From Armillaria gallica (lineage: Eukaryota > Basidiomycota > Agaricomycetes > Agaricales > Physalacriaceae), in assembly GCA_037576215.1 (NCBI GenBank), contig JBANDB010000001.1, positions 7,316,001 through 7,380,000 of the forward strand: 64,000 bases of DNA, in the 5' to 3' direction. The notes beneath the pieces are model-generated. The model made no database searches. It saw only the letters and a program-made list of their open reading frames with translations, and had not been told where the DNA came from. Positions 34,222 to 47,610 of the stretch are shown here, in pieces (within the stretch, counting starts at the first letter, position 1; each line of letters begins with the position of its first letter). Made by a program: the position numbers and the translations under genes.

Positions 34222-35087
34222 TCATCTAGTCATCCACTTTTCGACCTCCTCTCCGATTTGATGCAACCTGCCAGTCCACACATGATCTGCCCCATCAACG
34301 ATCACTTTCCTAAATTTCCCTTGCTCCCGCCGATGTTTTCCGTCCAATACTCCGGTCCACATGTAATACGCCCAGCTCACAGGGGAGTACCATCCCCCGA
34401 TCTCGTTTCCACCCATAAGGATAAGTACGTCTGCTGGGCGTTCGTGAGGGGATTCTTCCCAGTGCCCTCCCACTAGTCCCTCGAGTGCGCGAAAATACCA
34501 CCCAGTGAGCCCAAGCCCCAGTGCCCATGCAGCCCCAATTGGATAAGAGACGAGAATGTATTTGATTGGGCGGCTAAATACTTCAGAGCATTGATTGTAT
34601 AAATCACCCGATAAGCGAATGGTGGTAGCATAGATGGCACCAGCGGAATATCCCTATATAATGGTTTAGCCATCGACAATTCCCCAATGACTTTGGAGAA
34701 CCGTACACAAACGAACAGGTCACAGCCCCTCGCCGAAGGAAAGTCATTCACGAATTTCAGGATTTGCTCTTCAAAAATATCCTTCTCTAGTCTTAACACT
34801 TGTATTTCCCTGGAGCACATATGTACCCGTACCTTATAATCTTCGCAGTTCCGCATTCCCATCCACTCGATAAACCCCGAAAGTTTGTTTCCACCTTCAC
34901 TGCCGCCCATACCACGGGCATTCCATTTCACGACTCTTGCGTTTCGCTTAACGCGCAAATGTTCAGCAATGGCAGAAGTGATGCGACAGTCCATTGTCCC
35001 ACCAATCCTTCCGTGAGCGACGAAAGCCAGGGCAGATGGCTTTCCAGAGGGTGGATCTTGTATTCTTTTCTCGAGGATTACTGGCAT
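34222..35087 (-). CDS. Alpha/beta hydrolase
   Basis: Likely start MPVILEKRIQDPPSGKPSA at 35087 (another ATG lies in frame 60 bases upstream), two introns (about 34779-34825 and 34672-34722), stop at 34224-34222; about 240 residues. FVAHGRIGGTMDCRI gives the oxyanion-side HG turn, KWNARGMGGSEG follows, and the nucleophile elbow is GYSAGA (G-x-S-x-G), formed at the second splice junction. ADVLILMGGNEIGGWY would carry the acid residue region and VIVDGADHVWTGRL the catalytic His (ADH). Similar fungal proteins are cytosolic hydrolases of unknown substrate. No signal peptide is seen. It is the second gene in a minus-strand pair with the uncharacterised gene downstream. Confidence 0.8.
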
Positions 35088-38000
35088 GGTGAGCCACAAC
35101 AGAGAAGAGCTCCTCTGACTAATCCCATATAAGCGCTGGGAAATCAAAGTAAGACACTTCTTAAGCGTATGTTGATCACGTTATACGTCAAAAATAGTAA
35201 CTACCCTGGAATCGCTGCGCTAAAGCTTGAAGGTGTAATTAGCGGAACCGTACTAGCTATACCGTCGAGAAGCCAGATGCGTCGTATGGAAGGCTCATGG
35301 CTTCCGACTTCCTTTCTTACGATATAGAATATTCCGCAGATATTTCGACTATCAACACAGAGGGAAACCAAGCCGAAACATGCCCTAGAGCACACGGAGG
35401 TCTTTTGGGTGGTGGTACGCTGTTTGGTCAAGTCTGAAGAGGAGAGCTATCGAGCGGCTGTCTATCTTCGTGGGCTTTAGAGCACGTTGGATCCTGGTTT
35501 AGGAATCCGCCGATCATGACGCCGATATTTGGTCCAATGTGGCCACCACTCTATCTCGACCTTCAAGGGCGTGTCTGCCACAGTTGTCTATTTCGTCGAG
35601 ACCGGTACCATTGAGTCCACGAGCATTTGCGTGGTACGTACATGCTATTCAGAGTACCATAACTGTTTTGAGCAAGCGATTCGGGGATGTTTCGGTCAAG
35701 GTATTTTCCGTCTCATCCCGAAGACTATTTTTTGATTAGAGAATATCCGTATCATAGGCGATGTGTAAGCGATGTGGAAGAAGAAGACTGCTCTGAGGAG
35801 CATTGCCGTCACTTGTAAAGTATCTCGTTTTTATAACGTGCCGTCTTCCAGCACCATCCCATATACATATACATACAACAGTCACATCGACTTTGAACGT
35901 TTCCATGTAGACGCCAATGAAGAACCACTTAAGAATAGAATTATAATACGCAGATGGAAGAGCAGAAATAACGTACTGGAGCACATGGTGGCATGTTGGG
36001 ACTCGGGGGTCTTGATCTTCGCTTCAAGAACCAATGTATTGCATTGTCTACATGTCCTGGCAAAGGTAGAAGTAAAAGACTCGAAGTCACCCTTAAGGTC
36101 CATTATAGAGATCACAGATCTGTGCATCCTAGGGAAAGATGAAGTGAATCTTCGTGTGAGCTATTGTTGGAAGATAACATACCCCGTCGGATTCGATCAG
36201 AGCATCTAGAAGAATCATTATATAGCTATGAATGTCACGTCATTGCGTGGTGAAGAAGAGTTAATATATATCGCTAGAAATAGGCGATGATTCTATAAGG
36301 TAGGCAGTCAACAAGCGATCCTCTCGTCTTATGGACAGAGATCAAAAACCTTACTTTCAACTCGGCGCACCAAAACCAAATCACAGGAACTAGACAGGAA
36401 GGCCCAGATGAACCCCATCAATTCGCCGAGAAGTTCCATAGACCTCCTTCGAAGCGCAGCATGGACAATTGCGCGCTGAACTCCAGGGAGACACCCATCT
36501 CTCCGCGGGCCCTGAAATCAATTATTTCTATCCACCTTGTGGGGTTCGATGCGTCGACTTGGAGACCTGTTCTCCTGACGCGGGGTCAGAAAGGTTACCC
36601 TACGCAGAAGGAGAAGCATTTTTACCACTCAGGTGAAAAGCAATGTCATATGGATCTGATAAACGCAGTTAAGGTTGTATTGTTCATGGTGGTCGAGCTG
36701 GCACAGTGTGAGAGAGATCGGAAGAAGCGCTAAATGCGGTGTCGGGGACGCTCACTGTGCACCAAGTAGTCCGGAACTGCCAGGAAAGAATTAAGTCTAC
36801 GGGCTACTTGCGCAGGCATGTTGTAAATCAGAGCTGAATAAAAAGCTGACAACTAGTCTTTCGTTAGATGAGTATGGCGATAAACATACGTAAAAATATC
36901 TACCTGCCAGGTAACAGCAGAATACCTCCAATGTTGACCATGCTAGCACGCAAAAGCTTTCACTGGGAGGCGATCTTGCATCATTAGGATACGACGGTTT
37001 AGAGGTATTTTTCTATTGCAGATTAACGGATAGAGAAAGAACAAGACGTGAAAACGAGCACACATGCACATGAGATCTGACGTAACGCGGCTCATCCCTC
37101 CTCGATGCCTCCATAGTCGGTACGCATTGATATGGCCATACTAAGTACTGCCGCGATCCTCACTTCGTAGACATGGGTGCGCACCAAACCAAGAGTATTC
37201 GACATAAAAACGCATCTGTATACTCTGGATCAAGCATCAGTCCACAGATTGTGACTCATGGGAAACGACCACAGCACGTACGGAGTGTGGTAGTGGCTGG
37301 GATCCCCTTATGTACCGACATGGTTAGAGGACGTGGAGACAAGTGGAAGGACGAGCCTTCGCGACGCCTTTTTTACTTTCAAGACAACAATCGAAATACA
37401 GCCAAATGCCTGAAATATGTAGACGTTGTGTTGACGGCGGTGCGGTACGCATGCATTTTCTTGTATGTGCTAATCACCGACTTGGCTCATTTTTTGCTCC
37501 GACTGGGTCTTCTTTTTTTTCGCTCGTTGCTCGCTGTTACGTACCGCGGGCCCATTTCTTCGCCTCAATATAGGTCGCCGTCGAGGTACAACACCAAAAA
37601 TTTCATCCTTGTGAATCTGCGCCCATTCTCTTTAGAGGCGCCGATCAATTTGTCAGGCTCTTCCGTAGGAAAGGCATCTCATTCCCACTAAAAATTATCA
37701 ATCACAATACCCCTGTTATTTTCATTGTCGATGCAGAGATCCAAAGGTGGAGTGTTGCTGTTCACATCACTCAAACAAAATCCCTATCCGCTACATATGT
37801 TACTGGACGCTGCATTTCTTTTTGAAAATATTTTGTTCAGATATCCACGTATCGCGGAAGGGACCCTTCCCACAGCGCATCTGTTGGTTACTGTTTCATC
37901 CTTCACCTCAATCGCAACACGTCCAAAGTCGCTGACGATGTGCGTATTATTTAATTCGTCATCCTGGAATTACTATCAAGCTGAACTATAATCATCTGTT

Positions 38001-39372
38001 CCCACGAAGACACATACCCCGAGACGACCAGTTATTCTACGAATATGCCAGATGACCGCTATCATTATAAAATGATCACGCCCTCTGTACAAATGCTACG
38101 GCGACGTGGACATTGCAAATGATATATTCCTCTTTCAGCGCTCACACCAAATATTCGAAACCTCATCAGATCCGCCGGACCAGAGACCTGGCTCGACATG
38201 GCGTACTTGGTCCGGTGATATTTAAAACCCGTTTTTCTCGCGCTTGGCCTTGGCAGTTTACAATTTACTGACAAAGGTCGAGAGTATTTTCTGAAGCAGG
38301 TCCTGTTTCTGATGGGGTTAAAATACCCTTGTTGTCTTCGCAGTAGTGAGAACCAATCGGTGAACACTTCTGAGCCTCGCAACTATCGTAACTACAGATG
38401 TGAGGCGCAGATAACAATGACCGGTCTCAAACAACACAGATGCATGTGGGGCTAGCTCCAGGAGACAAAGACATGCATCACCTGAAACAGCTGAACTGCA
38501 CGAGTTGTCTTGCCACGTTCTGCCAAATTTCGTAGGTTCCATTTCGCGTTCATTAGACTCGTGCCGTACTTAAATGGGCTTCAGCTATGCGGTGAAGGGT
38601 AAATTGGGCGCGTGGACCCCAGTAGAAAGCGGCCTCTCTCGTCATATTTCCCGTCCCCTCCTTGTTGCTTTCCTTCCTTTTGGAGCTGCTCGAGTTAGGT
38701 CCGTAATTCCTAGCATACAATTTTTTTTTCAAGTCTGATGTGTACCGGGAATCTAGTAGTCCCATGTGAGATCAATTATTGTGCTGGAAGTTGATCGTAC
38801 TGCTGCCCCTTCCGCCTTAACCGTAACGGCCAATATGGATGTACATATGCGACTACATAGAGAGGATTCATTTCTCGCTGAACCTACATATCTCATGAAC
38901 GAAGCGCAAGGCGAGTATGCGAATCGACGTATCGGCCCAGGGGCTCCAGATGGACGGTTGTACCTCGAGTGAACATGCGGACCGTGTGGAATCAGCTGGC
39001 TCCGTTCGAGACTCCGCACTGGGCGGTACTTTGACCCGACCTTAAATCTCGGTGTTGTGAGAATCAGAACCGCGCGCTCTTCCTAAAAAAAGCATTCCCA
39101 AAAGTGAGTCGAATACGCCGGCTTCATCATTCAAGCTTACAGCATTATGAAGCACCGAACACACCACTGTCACACTCCTTTCTCTATCATTCTCGTGGGT
39201 CATGATGGAAACGAACTGACAGGAATCGGAAATGAATGAATGGTACTAATGTTCGCACGCGCGTTGCATATTGCCACTTATTAATTCAGCGCATATAAAA
39301 CTGATAGTGTCTTTGTAGACAGAGCCAGACTCTTGTTTGAGGTCATTTCCCTAGCTCACAAAAATCTGCGCT
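35088..39372. other. Gene-poor stretch
   Basis: About 4.3 kb in which I recognise no gene. The longest ORF, 37173-37691 (172 codons), has one hydrophobic segment but no family features. Others (35772-36209, 36461-36733, 38065-38382 minus) look like chance ORFs. A TATA-like CATATAAAA at 39292-39300 belongs to the Zn2Cys6 gene. Confidence 0.4.
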
Positions 39373-39937
39373 ATGTCTTCGACCTCTGCAGTAAGCTATT
39401 TCCCGTTCGTGGCGTGTCTTTTTGATGCTGACCTAGTCCAATTGCCAGTCCAACACGCAGCCCGCAAAAGTCCCGAGAAGGACACCAATGGCATGCGAGT
39501 TTTGTCGAGGTGAGAAGGCTTACATTGTATCAGAAGCATCCGCTCTATTTACGACTTGAAGGCCGTAAAATGAAATGTGATGGAATTCGTCCTTCCTGTG
39601 CGAATTGCGAGAGACGACAGATTGCCTGCACCTACCAGCCAGTGTGAGTGGCTTAAACTTCTGGTTGGAAGGAATATCTAATGGATGCCTTCTATAGCAA
39701 TGCGAGTAAGTGAGCCATAGTGGTCAAGAGGAGGAGCGTGGTTTCTTCGTTAGCCGCACCCGATAATACATGATATTATTCTATTTCCTTCTCTCAGTGC
39801 AAACCTTTCCAAGCTTGAACATTTCTAGTACGATCTTACAGCGGTGTCCCACTCTAACTCGCTTTTCTAGTGGTATCAATCCCATTCTCTTTCTCAAAGC
39901 CTCCAGCGCTTGCGTTCGGATGAACTCTCGACGTTAA
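39373..39937 (+). CDS. Short Zn(II)2Cys6 DNA-binding protein
   Basis: Four small introns are implied; exons give MSSTSASNTQPAKVPRRTPM, ACEFCRGRKMKCDGIRPSC, ANCERRQIACTYQPV and a 48-residue tail ending ACVRMNSRR (stop 39935-39937). Cysteines follow C-x2-C-x6-C-x6-C-x2-C-x6-C, the GAL4-type binuclear zinc cluster, with an intron splitting the first zinc loop (CR|GRK). The predicted protein is only about 102 residues, whereas GAL4-type regulators usually exceed 500 and carry a fungal-specific middle domain; none follows here. It may be a truncated relict, or a stand-alone DNA-binding domain able to compete for sites. A TATA-like motif lies 73 bp upstream of the ATG. Confidence 0.7.
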
Positions 39938-40383
39938 TACATCAATATGGACGCATCTTGGTTCGCCCGTCACTTCTCCCGAAATTGTGCCGCGAGGTTC
40001 TTTTGCCGGTAAGTGTCGGAGTCGTTATCATGCTAAAGATATGTCTTGATGGAATGAATAGAAGACGGAAATTGACAGACAAGAAGCAACACTGGTTTAG
40101 ACTATTACTGCTGTTAATTAATCTAATATTCTTGACGTCCGGTTATCCTAGGTCAGGGGCCGTCTGGACGAATCTCGAGGCTTGACCTCATGAAACGATG
40201 TACCACACTGCAGATCAACGGTACGTACTACCGATAGATTCTACTAGTTCAATTCCGCTTGTTAGCATACTTCGTTGTTTTCATAGACACTTTTCCTGGG
40301 GATTTCCGCTCATTTTTTACCTAAATAGAAATACAGATGACGGGGACAAGAACCCATATTCAACACACAGGTGAATTATCACT
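39938..40383. other. Spacer, nothing recognised
   Basis: Convergent region between the Zn2Cys6 gene and the C2H2 gene on the minus strand. One hydrophobic ORF (39910-40185) overlaps the end of the Zn2Cys6 exon in another frame and is probably spurious. Confidence 0.4.
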
Positions 40384-41365
40384 TTATACGTAGGAATATG
40401 AATGACGTTTCGCATACAGGTAATTCCCGCCCCTCCCGGTCTCCGACCCATACGCATCTCGTGCAGAGCGAACATCGCTCATTGAGTGGCGCTGCTCATA
40501 CTCGTACATTTTATACCTGCCTTCCATATACCCGTCGCCATATTTCTCCGTAGGAAATACTGCGTCGCAAAACTGACTCCTTGGCTGCTCCTGTTCACCC
40601 TTCTCGAAGGATGGGCTCGACAACGCAGGACGCCAGACGAACTTGGGTTTTGATTTCTTCATGGGAACGTCGAGCTGTGTATATTTCCTTGAAACCGCCA
40701 TAGGCTGGTCAGAGTAAGGAGACGAGAGATAGCGGTACGAAGGAGAGTTGGACCGAACTGGTACGGTAGAATTCATATGGTTTCGGTAATGCCGGAGCAT
40801 ATTGGAATTGACGTTGAATTCCCTTCTGCAGCCAACAACCGGGCACCGAAAAGCTATATACGTAGCGTTCAATAATGGGCGAACGGACAGCAATATCCAT
40901 GAGAGACTCACGGGTAGCGCCGGTGTGTGTATTGATATGTATTTTTAGGCCACTTGGGCGCCCAAAGCGCTTATTACAGATCTTGCAGATAAACTTCTTG
41001 GCATCGTCCTCGGTGTCTTCGCTCGCCGTTGGAGGTGAACGCTGGCTACGACCCAGAGGACCACCTGATGCTAGGGGTTTAAAGGGGATCGAAAGTGAAG
41101 AATGATATGCAGGACGTGAGCGGTGAAAATCGAACGAATACTGCTCCTGTCTTTGAAGCGGTGGAGGCGGTGTGTATGAATGAGAGGGAATGAGGGAGGG
41201 AGGTACAGTAAATTTGATGCGCACTTCTGGTGGGATACGCAACAAATGTTCTGTAAGCAAGTCATGCTGGAAGCGTTAGTCGTTATAGAAGAAGGTGAGA
41301 TAAATCATATCGAGCTGACCTGGAAACATCTCGTGAATGCTGGGGAGTGCGATGTTTTCAGGCAT
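40384..41365 (-). CDS. Two-finger C2H2 transcription factor
   Basis: Start MPENIALPSIHEMFP at 41365; introns 41251-41319 and 40854-40911; stop at 40386-40384; about 285 residues. Exon joins give MFP-EHLLRIPPEV and THTGAT-PFRCPVVGC in frame. Finger 1 is CKICNKRFGRPSGLKIHINTH and finger 2 is CPVVGCRREFNVNSNMLRHY..H, joined by TGATPFR; the second intron lies in the linker between the fingers. Flanks are disordered, rich in Ser, Pro, Tyr and Arg, and end in a basic YAKRHSYSYV. The short conserved N-terminal MPExIALPSIHEMFP box is one I recall from a widespread basidiomycete factor family. A second acceptor at 41270 would put a stop in frame, so alternative splicing there would abolish the protein. 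Confidence 0.85.
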
Positions 41366-44300
41366 TGTACTTGCGGGTCAGTTTGGCGTCAAGTAAGACG
41401 TTAAAAGGGTTATTAGCCGATTATGTACCTATTCCGTTCCTTTAAAGAATGTCAGCTAATTTATGGTACTAGAATGAATCCGCCGATGACAGCCATCTCC
41501 TCCGTCAAGACGCCCGGGAATCTGCCTGCAGCCTGTCGACAAAGGTGTGTACTAGGTGTGCATTTGGTGTGCATCCTTCGGTCATCTGTTCTGATCATTT
41601 TAATGTTCTCGACATAAGCTTAGACTTTCGCAGTTTGGATTTCTCCACTATATATTCGAATAGAGTTCTCCAGGTTCACACGGCTGTGCCACAATCACGA
41701 CTTCGCAGTCTTTAACTGTCACTTCCCCTGATCACCTATCTCCGGAGTAGTATCCCCAGCACACAGAAGCTCTGCTGGGCGAGGATCTCTGATTTCCTTC
41801 TCTACTATCAGTTTTCCGGTCGTCTCCCTTGGCGGTGATACTTAAGACAACCGTCGGCCTGAATCCATACGCCACGAGGGCCAATCGCTTCTGTCCAACT
41901 GCTTTATAATATTAAAACTGTTTCATTTGACCTGTACTACTACACATGCTTTTTCGTCGCTTTCAGACATACCTATGTGCATTGAATCGGGTCGGATCTA
42001 CTCTGTTCAGTGTAGCATTGTCACACCCAGACATCTTTCCATAATTCAGGACGTGAAGGCATCTCCTACACCGTGGCGTCGTCTATTTATTTCTCTCGCT
42101 ATGACACAAGATGTTATTTCAGTATGCATTTGACGGCATTAACTAATCAAATCGAGCAGTTTACACCTTAATCCCCAAGCAAAACCACATGCCGGGAACC
42201 TTTTGTGTAACCATAACACGGCGATCATACTCTACACATGCGCAGCTGCACCTAGATGCCTTACGGAATATTCGTCCTCCCTTATGATTCGTTGTCCCAG
42301 AAACTATAAGTAGTCAGTGGTCGCCGAAGAGTACGTACTGTACGAACGAGTGAGATTCAGAACTACTATAATGTAGAATAAGATGAACCATATATAGAAA
42401 GAACTTTGGCGAGATAGATGGCACAGTGTAAAAGATAACAGAATATTGAAATGGTTCTCTGAATGAACAGACGTACGAGCCTGATATAGTAATCCCCTTA
42501 TCCCTACACATGGTTAACCTGTGAACCGTATCAGTGTGAAAGAAGGTGTTTTTGCATTGCATCCCGCTGTCTAAAAAGGCGGGAAGCACAATACACAATG
42601 TGATATTGCAGAGCGGGAAGAAGAATTAAGTTACTTACGGCATTTCTCCTGATTGTGAGGTTGGGGCAAGATCTGTGATCTTGTCACCGATAATTAACGA
42701 CTCTGAAATTCACGTTCGCTGTGACCATGGCTTCAAGTAAAGGGGATGCTGAACGATTAAGCAGAGCGCTTTTCCTGGCCCGACAATTCGTATAGCTAGG
42801 ATTCCAACAGAGGAATGCGGTTGACTGACGTGTTATAAATGCGGACACGATAAATGCGCCTCTTTGGCTCCCTTTGTAACGTGATTATAGGTGCCGTAGC
42901 CGGGCTAGATGGACGTTATATGGTATCCCTGGCCATTCTGAGGACTTATCACTCGGCAATTTTGAACGCGGATAGTACTGCGCCTGGAGGCAAGTCCAGA
43001 ATTAATGATGGATTCGCGATTAATCGGGTCAGGTGAATGATCTCGAAGCGTCATCGTAGCCCCTGAATCTAGTATACGCTGAGGTTGATCTGAAGTTCTT
43101 CTTAGTCGGTCATTTACTCGTTCTTCATACCATGACAACTCGTTCATCCCGGTCTTGAGGTGAAATACAATATAGTTCCAAACAGAGTGTAGGCATTGTG
43201 TTCTACATAAAGCTGATGACCGAGGCGCCGAAGTTGAACATGACGGTTACCGCACGACGAGTGAATACGTTGTAAAGCGAGTTCAACACTGGATAGAACA
43301 CTAACTACGTTTGGGTACATTCAGGTACGTTCTCATGTCCCCCATTGCTTGGATTCTGACGTTCATATCCTTGAAGGGCGGATTGCGACTTCTCCCTCCT
43401 TGCGTCAGTCATTCCGACATGATAGCCTCCGTTCTCCTCCCACGTCCAGCAAAGCCAAAATTCTTAAAGCTATCTGTCTCACGCAAGAGAGGCGCCGGAA
43501 TACTCTAGAACTTGCCAGGATCTGCTTGGCACATTAGCATCAACCTCCGAGGCATTGCTTGTACGGCAGCCGTTTAGCCTGAAAGGCCAGCATCCCTGCA
43601 CATCTCTAGGATAACAGCCTTTTTGACATACATAATTTTGTATATAGTGCTTACATTCAGGGACACAGATATCATAACGCTGTTATCATCGCGGTGACCC
43701 TGGCCGAGAGTCGTCCGTGGATGCTATTCTTGTATCAATGCGTAAACGTCGCGATGGCACCTGTTCTCACAGTGATCTACTGAATGCATGCTTATCTGAA
43801 CTTAACTCTTCAATGCAATTCTATTCGTCGAATCACAAATTCATTTCCACATAAGTCATGTGCACAGAACCACATAGATATCTGCCATGCGGTTGGTTCC
43901 TACTGAACGCATACGTCGACGGAGATCTACTAGTCTACGGTCAGGCTCGGAGATGACAAGCCCGCCCAAACTGCATAAGTCTTCTGCAATGGACGAGCCA
44001 CGTTTCCTCCTGGCCCTTGGATATGCTATTTATCCGTTTGTAGATCCGGGTTCAACCTGACTGTTCTTGGGCAAGTGTATAGGCAATAGACCGCAAACCG
44101 CATGATTTTAAGCATTCGATTTCCCTCCATTAATGGAGATAACCCGTCGGGTCAGTCCACGATTGAAAGGAAAAACACAGGGCGCTAAGATGTCACATGG
44201 GCGTTGATACATATAGCCGCGACTCTTTTCGTAGGGTGAAACATCGCATTATCCCCAGATGAAGAAGTACAGATGAACAGGTTCGATGAATATGAGATCC

Positions 44301-45184
44301 GTAGCTTCTATCATGGTATAAGGCGGATCCAGAAGATCGGCCTAGGCCATAATATCACGTATGTTCAGTATAGCAGCCAGGACGAAGGGCTATGCACTAC
44401 ACGGACTAGAATAGATCATGATTCTTCACGGTGTCAATGTTACGGTGTAGATGTCCGTGTTTCCTCGTGTATTTTATTTAATAGTCTATGCCAGTCGAGA
44501 CTTCACGTCCGGATACTGTCAGATGGTTCGCACCTCGAATAGCAGAGTCCTATCGAATCCGAGTATCACTGAGCCGGGATGTCGCAGAAAACTTGATGAC
44601 ACCGCTGCGATGGATACGTGTCCCCGAGGGTAAACGTGATGATGCTATTAGGGCACCGGGGTTGGATATGAAGCCCGAACATAGGAGGAAGAAATGATCA
44701 TCAGCATGGAGCACATGAGTTAATAGCTGAGAACAAACTTTGGTTACGAAATAACACACCTTTTACGCCGGGTCCGCAAGGACTACTGACAGTGCACTGG
44801 AGGCCAAGAAGTTACCTTCTTGCTACCTTGTTGCGAGGATCATTGTCTACGAGATCAGCGTCAATTTCATGCTAAGGATGAGACAATTGGAATCTTGTTT
44901 TGAGTGGCTCGCAGCTTCTGCCTCGCTACATAGATCATATAAATTTAGCAATCTAAATAGAAAAGGGAATGGAGCTAATGACCTCGGAGGTGGTAAACGC
45001 CCCTCCCGGACTTGATACCGCCGAAAGTGTAGCAAAGATCTCAAATGGTCCGGATCATAGAGAATTTTCATGGCCAAAATATTTTCTGTTCGTCCAAGAT
45101 ATCCAGCTCAAGATAAAGAGCACTCAAACGACGCTACGTTCGGTGGTAAGTCAACTATGCGCAGACTCAAATTGGTGCTATTAT
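41366..45184. other. Gene-poor stretch
   Basis: I see no recognisable coding family over 3.8 kb. The many ORFs under 95 codons are unrelated to each other and lack family features. No long repeat or target-site duplication was found by eye. Confidence 0.4.
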
Positions 45185-45475
45185 AGCTGTTTGCACACAG
45201 CTTGACAGTAGGATGCGATTTGCGCGAGAGAAGGGAGCGATTTGGACTTCGCCATAAACCATGGTATTGGGACCTTGTGCCAGTAACCACACCAACGCCA
45301 TGGTTTAGGGGCTTGATGACGCGTATGTGGGTGGTTTGTGGCTATTTCGGCGATCTCGGTGGCCATTTCGCGCTTGAAGTCCCAAAACCGCGGTTTATGA
45401 CCAAGTCCGAGCTTCCTTGCATCATCCACGAAAACGCCCCAACTGTCACACTGTATGCAAACAATTTTAAGCAAG
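45185..45475. repeat. Imperfect long inverted repeat (possible MITE)
   Basis: The left arm, about 45185-45275 (GTTTGCACACAGCTTGACAG, then GGACTTCGCCATAAACC), resembles the reverse complement of about 45390-45475 (GTTTGCATACAGTGTGACAG, then GGACTTGGTCATAAACC). Identity is roughly 70% over 90 bases. A further TAAACCATGG at 45256 is mirrored by CCATGGTTTA at 45299. Both strands therefore show similar ORFs. I could not identify a clean target-site duplication, so an old hairpin element is likely but unproven. Confidence 0.55.
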
Positions 45476-47330
45476 TTTAACTGCTTCATGTATCAATATT
45501 CGGGTCAGAATTACTGTCGGAATTGTCAGTGGACTACAAGCGTCTCCAAGCCTGAGGCCTGAGCCTTGAGACTCTCTCCACCGATAACGACCTAGCCAAG
45601 TCCGTGTAGAAAAAAAAAGGAACGCCAGAAGCACAGGGCACCGTGTATCATTTAAGAACCATGCTATGCATCGAAATTTATAAACCCCTTCGGAGAATGA
45701 CCGTCGATTATCAATATCGCCAGCGCTGTACTCATCGTTGATTCTGAACCTATGGGGTCAACGGGGATCGTGGGACACTCCGATTCGGGATTTGAGAATG
45801 ACTTCTATATGGCGTCAAGAAGATCGTTGTTAGAACATTCTTTCTGCCCTAACTCTAACTGCGGTTTTACAGTTCCGATCGCTACATACCCATCAAGATC
45901 ACCAACAAATTGCACTTGGAACATGAATACCTCCGACCATAGTACTACTCGAGATGAAGACGCAATAACTTGACGCAAGAAGCGACCATGAATGTTTGAC
46001 TTGGTTACCTTTCGAAACTCTCGTTTCGAATCTATGAGTTCCACGTGAGCAATCTGCATCTGCGTTCTTTCACCAGTCTACAGAGATCCAGAAGTCTACG
46101 CTACTCCCCCCTAGATTGCTCGTCGAGCACCATCTCATCAGGACTGAACCGCTGAATCTTCCGCTACAGCATCCAGGAGACATTACCGTTAGACCGAAAA
46201 TATTCTTCGACTACACACCTGGAGGCCGGGACATCACCGCGGAAAGTGGGCGTCGGCTCCTCGAGGTCGGTGAATGGGTGGACACCATTACCATGCTGCC
46301 CAAGTCTGTCTGCTGCTTGAGGTGTAACGATCTTATTGTGTTTAATCGCCGTGTTTTCGATGCCAGGATATGGCAGAGACATCGGGATTAATGCTTGGGG
46401 ATTAACAATATGATGATGGAAGTCGTGAGGGAACTCGTCGAGCGGGTCAATCGTTGAGGAGCGATCTAATTTTTCCCTTGTAACGGTGACTTGGGTCTGC
46501 GTGTCTGTGTCTATTACGTGTCAATAAGAATTAGACTGTCAAGGTAGATTTAACTTGAAGGATCTTCCTTCAGAAGATCCTTCGAAGCACGACATGAATA
46601 TGATCCTCTGCCATCACAGGCGCGGATTCACATGTACACCGCTGAGTTTGTGATTATGTGAATATGTCCATATTCCGGTGTTAGCGCAGGGAAGGACTGT
46701 CGGGAAGAAACTCACCTACCATCTACGACTACGATCACCTAGCAAGACCGAGTGTCGATTCTGCGCGACTTAGATGTGTATTTCAGGATCGAATAGGAAA
46801 AGGAAAACAATAGTCGGAACCTCCGGGCCTTGGAACCCACTTCCATCTGAATTTCGCTCAAAGGGCAAGAACAGTGATCTTCCTGCGATAGAAATTAAGT
46901 CAAGGGCGGTCTGCTTTGAAGAGATAAGAGTTGAGAAACTCATGGTACGGCCGTAGCATGTCTTTACAAATGGACGAGGATCATGTCAAATGCTCTGTCG
47001 GACTGGAAGTTACGGACACAGCAGACGACAGAAAACGGTCACTGCTGGAAAGTTCAACAAGGAGGCAAAGGAAAATAGATGCGATCGTTCTCGGTTCCAG
47101 ACTGTTTTGTCCATGTGGGTCAGTAATGAGCAATTTCGGAGTCGGAATTCAACGTTGATTGGTTCCACTTCCCGCAGCCTAAGGCTCGGGTTCCATATTT
47201 TTTCGGACTGGTAATACCTTTCATCCTTATGACCACAGAATTCGCTAATCGCGAAGGGCGCTTTGTCCATGATATCGCGATCATAAGTTCAAAAGCTGTG
47301 AAGGAGAGTCTTTCCCCCCGGGCGCATATG
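45476..47330. other. Spacer with one perfect hairpin
   Basis: No gene recognised. GAAGGATCTTC (46557-46567) and GAAGATCCTTC (46573-46583) form an 11-bp stem with a 5-base loop. The ORF ending near 47158 could be remains of the N-terminal part of the kinase fragment downstream, but I cannot show it. Confidence 0.35.
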
Positions 47331-47610
47331 GAATCCTCGCTTGATCAAATTAAAAAAGGCATCGAGCACATCCATGGTCTTGGTTCGGTACCTCTCGTAA
47401 GAACGATGATGACGAGCATCCTGTCTGATTATTCTGCCGCATAACGACATAGGTCCCAAGAGCATCATGCTCCATGCAGACGGAACGCTCGTGATCATCG
47501 ACTTTGGTTCATGCCTTGAACAAGGGGGGTCTATCGAAGGAAAGAGCGGGACATAATGATCCTGAAACGGCGGAATTTGCGAACAATTCTTATGGAGTTG
47601 AGAAGATAAG
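47331..47610 (+). pseudogene. Protein kinase fragment (catalytic loop and DFG part)
   Basis: QIKKGIEHIHGLG is followed, after about 55 bases that look like a decayed intron (47380-47436), by HNDIGPKSIMLHADGTLVII and DFGSCLEQGGSIEG. HND-x4-N/S-I-M is the catalytic loop and DFG the magnesium loop of a fungal kinase family whose members have HNDLNPxNIM. A TAA at about 47554 ends the frame, but a shifted frame continues GHNDPETAEFANNSYGVEK, as expected for the family. The N-lobe is missing. This is a dead fragment upstream of the first LRR gene. Confidence 0.7.

Noticed and set aside
37173..37691. 172-codon ORF with one hydrophobic stretch
   Set aside because: Nothing in it resembles a family, composition is uneven, and no flanking splice sites or paralogue support it. 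Longest chance ORF of a gene-poor zone is the simpler explanation.
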